Shown: positions 24,347 to 32,614 of the stretch, piece after piece
How the letters are laid out: each line of letters opens with the position of its first letter
Position numbering within the stretch: the first letter of the stretch is position 1
Source: Akkermansia muciniphila
GTDB lineage: Bacteria; Verrucomicrobiota; Verrucomicrobiia; Verrucomicrobiales; DEV007
Direction of reading: 5' to 3'
Length of the DNA: 38,275 nt
Assembly (NCBI GenBank): GCA_945883495.1
Contig: CAMCXS010000058.1
Span: 1 to 38,275 of the forward strand
Made by a program: the position numbers and the translations under genes
Notes under the pieces: model-generated
Database searches by the model: none
What the model saw: the letters and a program-made list of their open reading frames with translations, nothing else
Told to the model about the DNA's origin: nothing

Positions 24347-25739
24347 GATCCTCCGCACCCTGCGCTGGGAGAAGACGCCGGGCAACTGGGAATGCAAGCG
24401 TCACGGCGGCGCAAAGGGCCACGGAGGGAAGAAATCCGACGGAAATCCAGATCGGGCTGCGCAAACCGAGAAAGGCCCAGGCCATCCCTGAGGCATAAAG
24501 AATGTTGCCGAAGGATGCCGCAGGTCCGGCGGGAAGGCGATTCCAGGCCGCGCAGAGGGCGCCGAGTCCAATCCCAAAAAGTAGGGAGCCGGCCCAACCG
24601 GCCATCAAGTAGCCCTCTCCCACAAAGCTGGCCGCAATCGTGGTTTGGGGAATGCCGATAACCTCTTCCATCGAGAGACTCAGTTTTTCCGGCTTGGCTG
24701 GAAAAAATGCCCTTGGAACCGGCCGGAGCAGCATGTTCCAAGGAACTTCAAGGCCTAGGAATGGATGGTTTTGTGGGAACGTCTCCGTCAATTTCGCAAT
24801 CGTGCGCAGGTTATTGTCGACGATGAACCGTTTGGGCGGCGCATGGACTTTGCGGGCGGAGATTTGGCCAGAGAGCACTTGGCTCAATCCGTCGTGGCGG
24901 AATTGCAGGGCCGCCGTCGTCACCACGATCAAGAGGACCAGCGGAAGTCCGAAGAGAAGGCCCGCCCGGCGCGCAGAGAGATGCGGAACCGACCAAGCCA
25001 AGCAGGTGGCGAATGTTGCGGCGTGGGTTGCCACCACATAACGCGTCCCGCTGCAAAAGGAGACAAGCAAGAGAAAGGCGACTGGCAGGGCGATGATCGC
25101 CTTGCGCCACAGAGTCCCGCCTGGCTGAACCAGCAACCACGCCGTGACTGGCGGGATCAAATAGTTCAGGAGTTGCAATTCCGAGAGCAGGGCCCGGGAG
25201 TCTCCAAGACGCTCGCGGCACCACGGCTGACTGAAGCGGGGCCCAAGCAACTCCTGGAGCAAGGTCACGGGGTTGAACTGCACGCTTAGGAATAGATGCA
25301 GATTGGCCAGGACGAAGCAGGTCAGCAACAAGCCCGTCCACTCCGCCTGCCGCGGATTCGGCCAGGCAGTTTCCTTCTTTCGGTGGCGTGGCCAAGCAAA
25401 GTGACGGCCAATCGTCAAACCGGCCAAACCGATGAGCACGAGGCGCAGGGCCAGTTGGGCTGATTCCGGCGTGGTTTCGCTCGCGAACTGGGGTTGGGGC
25501 GCCAGGAATTCCGCGAGCGTCAGGTAGTAAGCCGCCGCGAGGGCTGCCAGATCAATCCGGAACCATTGCCGAGGCTCGCATCTCCACAGTTCCCACACCG
25601 CCGCGGCGATCACACCCACGGCCACCAACCATGCCACCCGGGAGGCCATCTCCGTCGCATTCGATCCCGACGCCACGAGGGCTGCGACGGCTAGAGTCGC
25701 CAGTAGAACCGCAGTCGCGCGCCCATCCGGAGGAGTCAT
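24327..25739 (-). CDS. O-antigen/oligosaccharide repeat-unit polymerase-like membrane protein
   Basis: A 470-residue integral membrane protein with about 11-12 helices and a large extracytoplasmic loop (about 270-350: LPRPVPRAFFPAKPEKL-like region, with KPEKLSLSMEEVIG). The late motif ASFVGEGYLMAGWAGSLL resembles the Wzy-type polymerases that join repeat units at the periplasmic face. Wzy proteins are very divergent, so this call rests on topology, this motif and the operon. It overlaps the upstream glycosyltransferase stop by 4 bp (ATGA) and the downstream acetyltransferase start by 20 bp. A flippase (Wzx) gene is not present in the window. Confidence 0.75.
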   Translation of the reverse strand: MTPPDGRATAVLLATLAVAALVASGSNATEMASRVAWLVAVGVIAAAVWELWRCEPRQWFRIDLAALAAAYYLTLAEFLAPQPQFASETTPESAQLALRLVLIGLAGLTIGRHFAWPRHRKKETAWPNPRQAEWTGLLLTCFVLANLHLFLSVQFNPVTLLQELLGPRFSQPWCRERLGDSRALLSELQLLNYLIPPVTAWLLVQPGGTLWRKAIIALPVAFLLLVSFCSGTRYVVATHAATFATCLAWSVPHLSARRAGLLFGLPLVLLIVVTTAALQFRHDGLSQVLSGQISARKVHAPPKRFIVDNNLRTIAKLTETFPQNHPFLGLEVPWNMLLRPVPRAFFPAKPEKLSLSMEEVIGIPQTTIAASFVGEGYLMAGWAGSLLFGIGLGALCAAWNRLPAGPAASFGNILYASGMAWAFLGLRSPIWISVGFLPSVALCAAVTLAFPVARRLLPAQGAEDHGSSGL

Positions 25740-26866
25740 TGGACGCAGGTCGGCTTGGGCCCACCCAGAAGCCAGTCGTAAACCGTCAAAAATTGCCGGG
25801 CCACGTTGGGCCAGGAATAAGAGGTTGCGACCAATTCGCGTCCGCGAGCTCCCATGGCGAGACGTTCGGCGACGGGCATGGCTAAGAACTTCCGCATGCC
25901 TTCGGCGATGCTAAACGGCAGGGCTTCGATTTGGAGAGCGGCGCCCCGGGCAAAGCCTTGCGGAAGGTGGCAATGATCCGTCATCAGGACCGGCAGACCG
26001 TAAGCCCACGCTTCCAGCACCGTCATCGGCAGTCCCTCGCTGTGACTGGGAAGAATCAATGCGCCAGCCTCGCGGAAGAGACGCTGTTTATCCGGACCAA
26101 ACGCCGCGCCGGTAAATTCCACGCAGCGCTCCAAGTCGAGTTGATCGCGCAGCCGGCGCAGCTTCTCCAGATGTCCACCATCGTCCCAACCCGCGATCCG
26201 CAGGAGCGGAGGATGCGGGAGCAACGCCCAGGCGTGGAGCAGTTCGGTCAGCCCTTTTTTCGGATGAAGCCGCCCGAGAAAGAGAATTGAATCGCCGAGC
26301 CGGGAAACCGGATGTTGTGGAAGATCGACTCCGTTCGGAATCACGGCGACGGGGTTCTCAAGGCCGAGAGCGCGCAAACTGAGCCACTCTTCCGAACAGA
26401 GTGCATGGAGGCATGCCGCCTTTTTGAGGACGGTTCCGTCCCAAAGCTTCCAGGCGATCCGGCGTTTCCACCGGCCTTGCCGCATGGCCCAAGGCTCCAG
26501 CATCCCGTGAGGGGAAACCAACCAGGGCGGCGCGCTGGCGGAGGTTGCCGCCAAGGCCCGGCTCGCGGGGCCCCAGACCCCGTGGAGGTGGATCACCGAT
26601 GCGCTGGTTCCAGCCAAGTGCCGGGTCAGGTTCGGGCTCCATTTCAGCGGGCCAAATCCGTGAATCGGAAAGGTCATCACCTCGGAAAGGTGATGGAAGT
26701 GAATCCGGTCCTCGGCGGTAGACGCGTCCTCGGTGGCCGCCAGTTCGCATTCGAACCCATTCCCGCCAGAGGCCACCAGCCCCTGGGTCAGACCGCGCAG
26801 ACTTTCGGCAACCCCACCTCCGCGTCGGGAAATCGAATCGGTCAACTGGAGGACTCGGACGGACAT
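25736..26866 (-). CDS. GT4-family glycosyltransferase
   Basis: A 376-residue GT-B fold transferase that adds a sugar from a nucleotide donor to the growing lipid-linked chain at the cytoplasmic face. The N-terminus is VLQLTDSISRRGGGVAESL and the second domain has ILFLGRLHPKKGLTELLHAW. The GT4 donor-site motif is LILPSHSEGLPMTVLEAWAY (EX7E glutamates in SEGLPMTVLE). The frame is open upstream to 27040, but the Pro/Ala-rich extension overlaps the sulfotransferase gene, so I take ATG 26866. It then overlaps that gene by 25 bp and the next by 4 bp. Confidence 0.9.
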   Translation of the reverse strand: MSVRVLQLTDSISRRGGGVAESLRGLTQGLVASGGNGFECELAATEDASTAEDRIHFHHLSEVMTFPIHGFGPLKWSPNLTRHLAGTSASVIHLHGVWGPASRALAATSASAPPWLVSPHGMLEPWAMRQGRWKRRIAWKLWDGTVLKKAACLHALCSEEWLSLRALGLENPVAVIPNGVDLPQHPVSRLGDSILFLGRLHPKKGLTELLHAWALLPHPPLLRIAGWDDGGHLEKLRRLRDQLDLERCVEFTGAAFGPDKQRLFREAGALILPSHSEGLPMTVLEAWAYGLPVLMTDHCHLPQGFARGAALQIEALPFSIAEGMRKFLAMPVAERLAMGARGRELVATSYSWPNVARQFLTVYDWLLGGPKPTCVQ

Positions 26867-27621
26867 ACGGACTGCAGGAGCTGATTCCAGGCGGGATTCC
26901 AACTGGGTGTCTGGCGCGATGCGAGGATGGCGGTCGATTCGCTGTCGCAAGCGAACAGGCGGAGGCAACGCGATTGCCAACGGGATGAGAGGGGGCGGGG
27001 CAAGAGCGGTTGACGGAGCAAGGGGGCCTCGTTCAACCAATCGCCCAAGCGGCGGAGACTGTCCAACGGATCGCCGGTGAGCTGCGCGTAATCCAATTCA
27101 CACAGGAGGGGACGGCAGCGCCAGCCATCGCGGTGTTGCAAGGCCTGGTGGCTCCAGTGGCGCACGAAGGCTTCATCGAAGGCGCCGGCCTGCTCAGGCC
27201 GCCAATCTTGCAAGAAGGCCCAAAGCGATGGCAGGACTTGTCGCAAATCCCGGGTCACGTAAAGGACGGTCGCTCGTTGCTCCAGCCAATCCGCGACCGC
27301 CGGTTGGCTTTGCCGCAAGTTCCCCAGATCGGCGTCGAGGAAGTGCGTCTTGAGAATGGGACGCTTGGGCCGCCGCAGAACATCAAGGACGCGTTTCGTG
27401 TTCCAGTCCGCCGGTTCCCAACCAGGCAGCAGCACATCGACGGGAAGATACAGAGAGTCGAGCGCCTCCAAGGGGCGCTTCCAAGAGGCGAAGGAGGAAA
27501 ACTGCCGGCGCAGCAGGTCCATCGTCAGGTGCGTCCCGGAACGCATGAACGTGGCCACGACCACGGGATCGCCGATTCCCCGGAGATCGTTGGGTTGGAT
27601 CGTGCGGTATCTTGGTTTCAT
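26842..27621 (-). CDS. sulfotransferase-domain protein
   Basis: A 259-residue PAPS-dependent sulfotransferase. The 5'-phosphosulfate binding loop is FMRSGTHLT (25-33) after a beta strand PVVVAT. A later strand-helix VLYVTRDLRQVLPSLWAF matches the 3'-phosphate motif (RDxRxxxxS). It should transfer sulfate from PAPS to a hydroxyl or amino group of a sugar. It sits between two glycosyltransferases with overlaps of 4 and 25 bp, so it is an integral part of this operon. This implies that the polysaccharide or its lipid-linked intermediate is sulfated. That conclusion is inference. Confidence 0.87.
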   Translation of the reverse strand: MKPRYRTIQPNDLRGIGDPVVVATFMRSGTHLTMDLLRRQFSSFASWKRPLEALDSLYLPVDVLLPGWEPADWNTKRVLDVLRRPKRPILKTHFLDADLGNLRQSQPAVADWLEQRATVLYVTRDLRQVLPSLWAFLQDWRPEQAGAFDEAFVRHWSHQALQHRDGWRCRPLLCELDYAQLTGDPLDSLRRLGDWLNEAPLLRQPLLPRPLSSRWQSRCLRLFACDSESTAILASRQTPSWNPAWNQLLQSVCPSESSS

Positions 27622-28805
27622 GAGGGGACGAGCTGGAGCAAGCTGGCGGCCAGCCGGTCGAGTCCGAATTGCTTCGAGGTTTGGAGCGCCTCGTGGGACA
27701 TCGACGCAAGGCTCGCCCGGTCCGCGATCAGTGATGCCAGTGCCTCGGTCAGCGCTTCGGAATCGGCGGGAGGAACAAGGCGACCATTGCGGCCGGGCAA
27801 AACGACTTCACCGCACCGTGGAGTGGCGATGACTGGAAGTCCGTGGGCCATGGCCTCCAATTGGGTGATCGCGAAACCGTCGGAAAGGGTCGGTAGCACG
27901 AAGACATCGGCGTCCGCGTAAAGTTTGGAAACGAGGCTGCGGGAGACCGGGCCGATGAAGCGAACATTGGGCGGGGCGGAAGCCACGGCTTCCCGGGAGA
28001 TTTGGATGGATCCGGCGACAACGAATTCGATTGGCTCCCCGGCAAGTCTCCGGGCGGCTTCAAGCAGATAGGGGATGCCTTTGCGAAGGATGACTTGTCC
28101 CAGCCAAAGAACCCGAAGGTTTGGTCCCGGCTGGCGCGGCGGAACTGGGGCGCAGGGCGGTGTGTAGGCAAGGGGAACGATTCGGAGTTTGGCTTCCGGG
28201 ACGCCCTGAGCTTGCAGGCAAGTGCGAGTCCAATCGGAGTTCACGACGATCACGTCCGCCTCGGCCCACTCCGCTTGGCGCCGTTCTTTCCAGGCCTCTG
28301 GCACCACGGCAGCCGCCGATTCCCACCCAGGCCAGCATTGCCTTTCCTCAGCAACGATTTCTTCTTCCGAGGCTGCGGGATCGACTTGACCGTGGATGGC
28401 CAAACCGCCGCCAAGTTCGTGGAGGCGACGCGCGGACTCCAAGAAAGTTCCGGTATAGCTGAAGAGCGTCATCCCGGCTCTGAGAGAGCGGACAACTTGG
28501 CGATCGAGCCATTGGCTGTGCCGGAGCACGCTATCGCCGAGTTCAGCGGGACTGGCGCGACGGGTGCGGATGGTTTGGGGAATTCCCTGCATCGGATAGG
28601 CGTGAACGCGTGCGGACCGCAAATCTGGGTGAAAGCGCCCAGCCAGATCGCGGCCCGGGGCGCCCAGGATCCGGCAAAGCTGCCAGAGGCCGGAAGACCA
28701 AAGATCCGTGTGCAGTTCCTTGAGTTTCCCAGCGCCGTGCAACGCCCGGGGAATCGAGTAATGCTCCCGGGCGCCCAATTGGCTGCAAATCCACTCAGGA
28801 CTCAT
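27618..28805 (-). CDS. GT4-family glycosyltransferase, first gene of the polysaccharide operon
   Basis: A 395-residue GT-B glycosyltransferase. The donor domain shows VLWLGQVILRKGIPYLLEAA, then PNVRFIGPVSR and the EX7E-type motif LPTLSDGFAITQLEAMAHG with GLPVIAT. The N-terminal domain (CSQLGAREHYSIPRALH) resembles glycosyltransferases of exopolysaccharide clusters. The frame is open to 29522, but that would run antisense through the WecA-like gene. The N-terminal extension is Pro/Arg-rich noise, so ATG 28805 is chosen. It shares 4 bp (ATGA) with the sulfotransferase start. The 118 bp to the divergent WecA-like gene must carry the operon promoter. Confidence 0.9.
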   Translation of the reverse strand: MSPEWICSQLGAREHYSIPRALHGAGKLKELHTDLWSSGLWQLCRILGAPGRDLAGRFHPDLRSARVHAYPMQGIPQTIRTRRASPAELGDSVLRHSQWLDRQVVRSLRAGMTLFSYTGTFLESARRLHELGGGLAIHGQVDPAASEEEIVAEERQCWPGWESAAAVVPEAWKERRQAEWAEADVIVVNSDWTRTCLQAQGVPEAKLRIVPLAYTPPCAPVPPRQPGPNLRVLWLGQVILRKGIPYLLEAARRLAGEPIEFVVAGSIQISREAVASAPPNVRFIGPVSRSLVSKLYADADVFVLPTLSDGFAITQLEAMAHGLPVIATPRCGEVVLPGRNGRLVPPADSEALTEALASLIADRASLASMSHEALQTSKQFGLDRLAASLLQLVPS

Positions 28806-28923
28806 CGATGGGGACCCCGGTAACACCGAACACGGCCTTGCGCGCGGAAAATGGAGCCGATGCGAAACAATCGGTTGGCGGTCCGGTCTAAGGGGATAGA
28901 CGGTGACCCTTCGTTCCCCCTTC

Positions 28924-29988
28924 ATGAGCGGACTGCCTCCAAATATGATTCTGTTTCTGCTCGGGTGTGGCATTTCCGCTCTCTGCGCCTGGATTTTGCT
29001 TCGCCACGTAGGCTCGCGTTGGGGCATCGATCTGGCGGACGAACCACGCAAGACCCACGAAGGGCCAACGCCACGAATTGGTGGATTGGCGATCTTTCCG
29101 GCGTGGATCACCGTTGGATTCCTCTGCGGCCAACCGCTCGCGATCGCTGTGGGCGCGACGCTTTTGTTTCTGCTCGGCTTTGGGGACGATTTGGTGCGCC
29201 TCAATAGCAGCCGGAAGTTGCAGGCCCAGGTGGTTGTAGGCGTGATCACGTTTGCTTTGGGGCTGCGGATGGCGAGTCTCCCCTCGCTTTCGGGGGGCTC
29301 GATGGAATTGCCGTGGATGATCTCCCTGGTGCTGACCGTCGGTTGGATCGTGGGGTGGACCAACGCGATGAACCTGATCGACGGCTTGGACGGGCTTGCC
29401 ACGGGAATCATCCTGATCGGGATGGCCTTTACCGCGATGATACTGCCCGGCGGCGGCGGCGTGGCCTGGGGCGTCGCTGGGGCGGCGGCGGGTTTCTTTT
29501 GGTTTAACTTTCCCCGGGCCAAAATGTTCCTTGGGGACGGAGGCGCCTACTTGGCCGGCTATCTCTTTGCGGTGCTCTCGTTGACCGCTCCCGGCGGGCG
29601 TGGCGTTCCCTTCTTGGCGACGCTTCTCAGCGTTCCGTTGCTGGATACAGCGTTCGCCTTTTTACGGCGGGCTTGGCGCGGGCTCCCCGTGATGAAAGGT
29701 GATGCGGAGCACATCCACCATCACCTGCGGGCGTTTGGGTGGAAGAGTCCGGTCGTGGCGCTGGTTCTCCATGGCGCAACGGCGGTGGCCGGAGCCGTTG
29801 CCTGGGTAGCCTTCCAAAACGGCGGCAGTGGCTGGAAGGGCTTGATTGGGGTGTTGCTCGCCGGTGGCAGCGGAATCTGGTTTCTCGCTACCCGCCCCAA
29901 CCCGGCAGGAATCGATCAGAACAATTCCGCAAGTCCGGCATCGTCCAGCGTGGCTGGATCGGAGACAGTGAGCAGCTCATCGACGTAA
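28924..29988 (+). CDS. WecA/TagO-type undecaprenyl-phosphate sugar-1-phosphate transferase
   Basis: A 354-residue polytopic MraY/WecA-family enzyme that starts glycan synthesis by moving a HexNAc-1-phosphate (usually GlcNAc) onto undecaprenyl phosphate in the inner membrane. Motifs in order: DEPRKTHEGPTPRIGGLAIF (39-58), the Mg-binding aspartate pair GFGDDLVRL (85-93), NLIDGLDGLA (150-159), FLGDGG (202-207) and DAEHIHHHL. ATG 28924 is preferred; a GTG at 28903 and ATG 28945 are possible. It is divergent from the rest of the cluster. Its last 73 bp overlap the end of a minus-strand anti-sigma-like gene. The donor sugar cannot be fixed by eye. Confidence 0.92.
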   Translation: MSGLPPNMILFLLGCGISALCAWILLRHVGSRWGIDLADEPRKTHEGPTPRIGGLAIFPAWITVGFLCGQPLAIAVGATLLFLLGFGDDLVRLNSSRKLQAQVVVGVITFALGLRMASLPSLSGGSMELPWMISLVLTVGWIVGWTNAMNLIDGLDGLATGIILIGMAFTAMILPGGGGVAWGVAGAAAGFFWFNFPRAKMFLGDGGAYLAGYLFAVLSLTAPGGRGVPFLATLLSVPLLDTAFAFLRRAWRGLPVMKGDAEHIHHHLRAFGWKSPVVALVLHGATAVAGAVAWVAFQNGGSGWKGLIGVLLAGGSGIWFLATRPNPAGIDQNNSASPASSSVAGSETVSSSST

Positions 29989-30317
29989 GTCATAAGATGG
30001 AGTTCCTCACGCAGGAGCTCGACCCCGCCCGATTCTTCGGTCAGAACTGGAGTAGAGGGCTCTGGCCGGGATGGCCAAGTGAGCGCAAACGCGGCGATGA
30101 GGCTGGCGGCGAGAGCTGGGACCCAAATCCACCAGGTCCGAAAAGCGGGACGCTCAGGGGCTTGGACGAGCCGGGCCGCCCGAACGGTCTTGGCGACGAA
30201 TGAGGCGGCAGCCTTCGGCGGAGGGCACTCCGCTAACAAAGCCCAAACGGCGTCCTCATCCTCAGTGGGCGAGGATGGGTTCGAAGGGACTTGGGACTGG
30301 CGGAAGGGATGCTGCAT
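29916..30317 (-). CDS. small single-pass membrane protein resembling an anti-sigma factor
   Basis: A 133-residue protein: a hydrophilic N-terminus with DEDAVWALLAECPPPKAAASF, then FVAKTVRAARLV, one transmembrane helix (WWIWVPALAASLIAAFALTW, about 62-81), and an acidic helical tail ending DDAGLAELF. This D-xVWxLL...F..xxVR.aR arrangement is one I associate with small verrucomicrobial proteins encoded behind ECF sigma factor genes. No sigma factor gene lies next to it here. ATG 30317 is chosen over the upstream 30392. Its 3' end overlaps the convergent WecA-like gene by 73 bp. Function is a tentative inference. Confidence 0.65.
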   Translation of the reverse strand: MQHPFRQSQVPSNPSSPTEDEDAVWALLAECPPPKAAASFVAKTVRAARLVQAPERPAFRTWWIWVPALAASLIAAFALTWPSRPEPSTPVLTEESGGVELLREELHLMTYVDELLTVSDPATLDDAGLAELF

Positions 30318-30460
30318 CCAAAAATTGAACCGGTGATACGGGGGAAGGTTGCGGCCGAAATTGAAAGTCTTGCATCTCCGGCCAATGCGCAAGTGGCGAT
30401 CCAGGGAACATCACGGCGGCTTTCTTGCTTGGCGAATCGAGCCGTCCGGGGTAATCTCCG

Positions 30461-31981
30461 ATGCGACCGATGAATGCTAGGGCTGTTGGCGGGCTACATT
30501 TGCTGCTCTTGGCGGCCGTTGGCTTGCCCTGCCTGGTGATCGGGGCGGCGGAGGATTTACAATTCCGGGATTGGACGGACCTCAAGGCCAATCAAATCCG
30601 GGCTCGGATGGTCGGTTGGGACAACGACGTAGTGCGGCTCCGCCTGCTGTTCGATGGCAAAGTCATCGAGATGCCAGCGGCCAACCTCGTGGAGGTGGAC
30701 CGGGCTTACGTGGCGCAATGGAAGCATCTCTTCGCTCCGGCTGGGGAGCCGATGCCGGAGCCTCGCTGGCCGCGGGAAGTAATCGCTCCGGACGACTTTG
30801 CCGTGAACGAGATTTCCGGGAACGCCGGCGCTCATGTCTACCAAACGCCGCACTTCACCTTCCGGGCGGACGTGAAACTAGCTCCGAGCTTGATCCGGCA
30901 GTATGCTCAGATTTTCGAGGCGACGCACCACGCGATCGGGCACTTGCCGATGCGGATCGGCCGGGACAGGGACGACGCCCGGTTTGGCGTGCGGATGTTC
31001 AAGCGGCACGCGGATTTCCTGGCTGCGGGAGGAATCGCGGGATCTGGAGGCGTCTATCTTCCGGCGTCCCGGGAAATTCTGGTGCCGCTTGCGTCATTAG
31101 GCGTTCGCGTTTTCGGGGAGCAGGTCGCCTTCAATCCGGAGACCTTTGATCCCGCGCCCCTGGTGCATGAGATCACGCATCAGCTCATGCACCGGTGGCT
31201 GGACGTGTTCCCCATTTGGTTCTGTGAAGGGATTGCGGAGTACCTTTCATCGGTTCCGTTTTCGGAGAACCGGTTCGACTTCGAGCGGATCGACGATGGG
31301 ATTCGGGACCACTTGCAACGAGGCGAGGGGGCGGTTCCTGCCAGTGGCGGCTGGTTGGTCGTGGATCTGTTGTCGCCGGAAGAGCTGATGGACGTCAGTC
31401 ACCAACGCTGGTCCCAAGCCATTTCCAACGGCGGTGGCGCTGGGCTCTATTACCGCTCGGGCCTGTTGCTGGTCTATTTTCTCGCCCACCTGGATGGGAA
31501 GAATGACGCGGATAGCCTGATCCGCTACTTTCACGAAACCCGTGGATCCGAGCTAAAACGGGAGCGGTACGTAGCGGACTACAATGAGGCGGTGGAGCGC
31601 CATCGCCGGGACTTGATCGATTGGGCGGAGGCCTACAACAAAGCGCTCGTGCTGCATCGGATGGAGACGGTTGCCTACAACCAAAAGGTGGAGGTTTACA
31701 ACCAACAAGTGCGCGCGGGATTCGCCGCTTCCGAGCGGATCGATCCCGGTCCCAGGCCTGGGGCGCCGCCCGAACCCACCGCGAAGCCCGAGCCGCCCTC
31801 AATGCTGGCGGAAAATCCAGACGGAACCATCCCGGTGGACGTCAAGGCAGGCGAGGCGAAGGCGAGGGGAAGACTGTTTGCCGGACGATCGCCAGCGGCG
31901 CTTTGGGCGGCCATGGAAAAAGCGCTGGCCAGCCGCAAGATTCGCATCCAGCAGGTTCACGCGCCGGACTCATCGGGTTGA
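30461..31981 (+). CDS. secreted SHD1-like plus gluzincin metallopeptidase
   Basis: A 506-residue exported protein with a signal peptide (GLHLLLLAAVGLPCLVIGAA). Residues about 33-87 resemble the SLA1 homology domain 1 (FRDWTDLKANQIRARMVGW ... VVRLRLLFDGKVIEMPAANL ... VDRAYVAQW), common in Planctomycetes and Verrucomicrobia. The catalytic region has LVHEITHQLMHRWLDVFPIW with zinc motif HEITH (236-240) and the third ligand E256 in CEGIAEYLS, a gluzincin (peptidase MA-like) pattern. A Y-N-rich helical segment (about 375-420; YNEAVERHR, YNKALVLHR, YNQKVEVYNQQV) is followed by a Pro-rich stretch. The start may be ATG 30461 or 30470. It is divergent from the anti-sigma-like gene. Confidence 0.8.
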   Translation: MRPMNARAVGGLHLLLLAAVGLPCLVIGAAEDLQFRDWTDLKANQIRARMVGWDNDVVRLRLLFDGKVIEMPAANLVEVDRAYVAQWKHLFAPAGEPMPEPRWPREVIAPDDFAVNEISGNAGAHVYQTPHFTFRADVKLAPSLIRQYAQIFEATHHAIGHLPMRIGRDRDDARFGVRMFKRHADFLAAGGIAGSGGVYLPASREILVPLASLGVRVFGEQVAFNPETFDPAPLVHEITHQLMHRWLDVFPIWFCEGIAEYLSSVPFSENRFDFERIDDGIRDHLQRGEGAVPASGGWLVVDLLSPEELMDVSHQRWSQAISNGGGAGLYYRSGLLLVYFLAHLDGKNDADSLIRYFHETRGSELKRERYVADYNEAVERHRRDLIDWAEAYNKALVLHRMETVAYNQKVEVYNQQVRAGFAASERIDPGPRPGAPPEPTAKPEPPSMLAENPDGTIPVDVKAGEAKARGRLFAGRSPAALWAAMEKALASRKIRIQQVHAPDSSG

Positions 31982-32100
31982 TCGACGGAAGAGAAACCGG
32001 GTTCCATGGGCATCCCGGCTGCCAGGTCGGCCCCCTGAGTCCCAGCAGGTTCAGGAGCTTTCACTGGCCGGGCGGTAGAAGCAGGGAGGTGTGCGGACCT

Positions 32101-32118
32101 GCCGCTTTCCTCAGCGGC
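32101..32118 (-). terminator. hairpin at the end of the ACT-domain gene
   Basis: A perfect inverted repeat GCCGCT-TTCCTC-AGCGGC overlaps the stop codon of the minus-strand ACT gene and lies between two convergent genes. There is no following U-run on either strand, so intrinsic termination is only possible, not shown. Confidence 0.35.
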
Positions 32119-32584
32119 TCAGGTCTTCCTGGGTGAGAAGGGTGAAGCCGCAGCGACGCAGGACGGAAGTTCCGAACTCATTGTCCTCCAGGCAGAGCGC
32201 CAAAGCCGCCTTTCCGTTGGGCCGGGAGAGCAGGGGGTAGCTGAAGTGGATATTGGTCTCCCCTTGCAGCAGGGCTGTGAGGCAAACGGAGAGGCCGTGG
32301 GCTCCGTCGTCGAGTTGAACCACCGTCAACCGGGTCTCGGAGAACGGGATTCCTTTTTCCATGAAGACGGTGCTGACGGCCTCGGGGTCCGTAAGAATCA
32401 GGCGGACGATGGTCACGTCCATGGAATCGACCACCGAAAGGCCGACGACCTCGACGTGGCAGTCGTTGATCGTCCGGACAATGGATAGCAGGGCTCCGAC
32501 GCGGTTTTCCAGGAAAACCGACAGTTGGATGACCGGTTGTCCGGGCGGCAGGGTGGCGGTGGAAGGAGCTTCTGGTTGTTCCAC
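32111..32584 (-). CDS. tandem ACT-domain protein
   Basis: A 157-residue cytoplasmic protein with two ACT domains. The first (about 18-85) begins VIQLSVFLENRVGALLSIVR, a typical ligand-binding ACT start with the conserved glycine. The second covers about 97-150 (HGLSVCLTALLQGETNIHF). ACT domains bind amino acids and regulate enzymes. There is no catalytic domain and no acetolactate synthase gene nearby, so it is not clearly IlvH. It follows glmS on the same strand with a 30-bp gap, so the two may be cotranscribed. A role in sensing an amino acid in amino-sugar metabolism is inference. Confidence 0.8.
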   Translation of the reverse strand: MEQPEAPSTATLPPGQPVIQLSVFLENRVGALLSIVRTINDCHVEVVGLSVVDSMDVTIVRLILTDPEAVSTVFMEKGIPFSETRLTVVQLDDGAHGLSVCLTALLQGETNIHFSYPLLSRPNGKAALALCLEDNEFGTSVLRRCGFTLLTQEDLSR

Positions 32585-32614
32585 GATGGGCGAGTGTTCA
32601 GTGGCGGTTGAACC

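Noticed and set aside
27010-27921. 303-residue plus-strand open frame opposite the sulfotransferase
   Set aside because: The opposite strand carries sulfotransferase and glycosyltransferase motifs; this frame has none.
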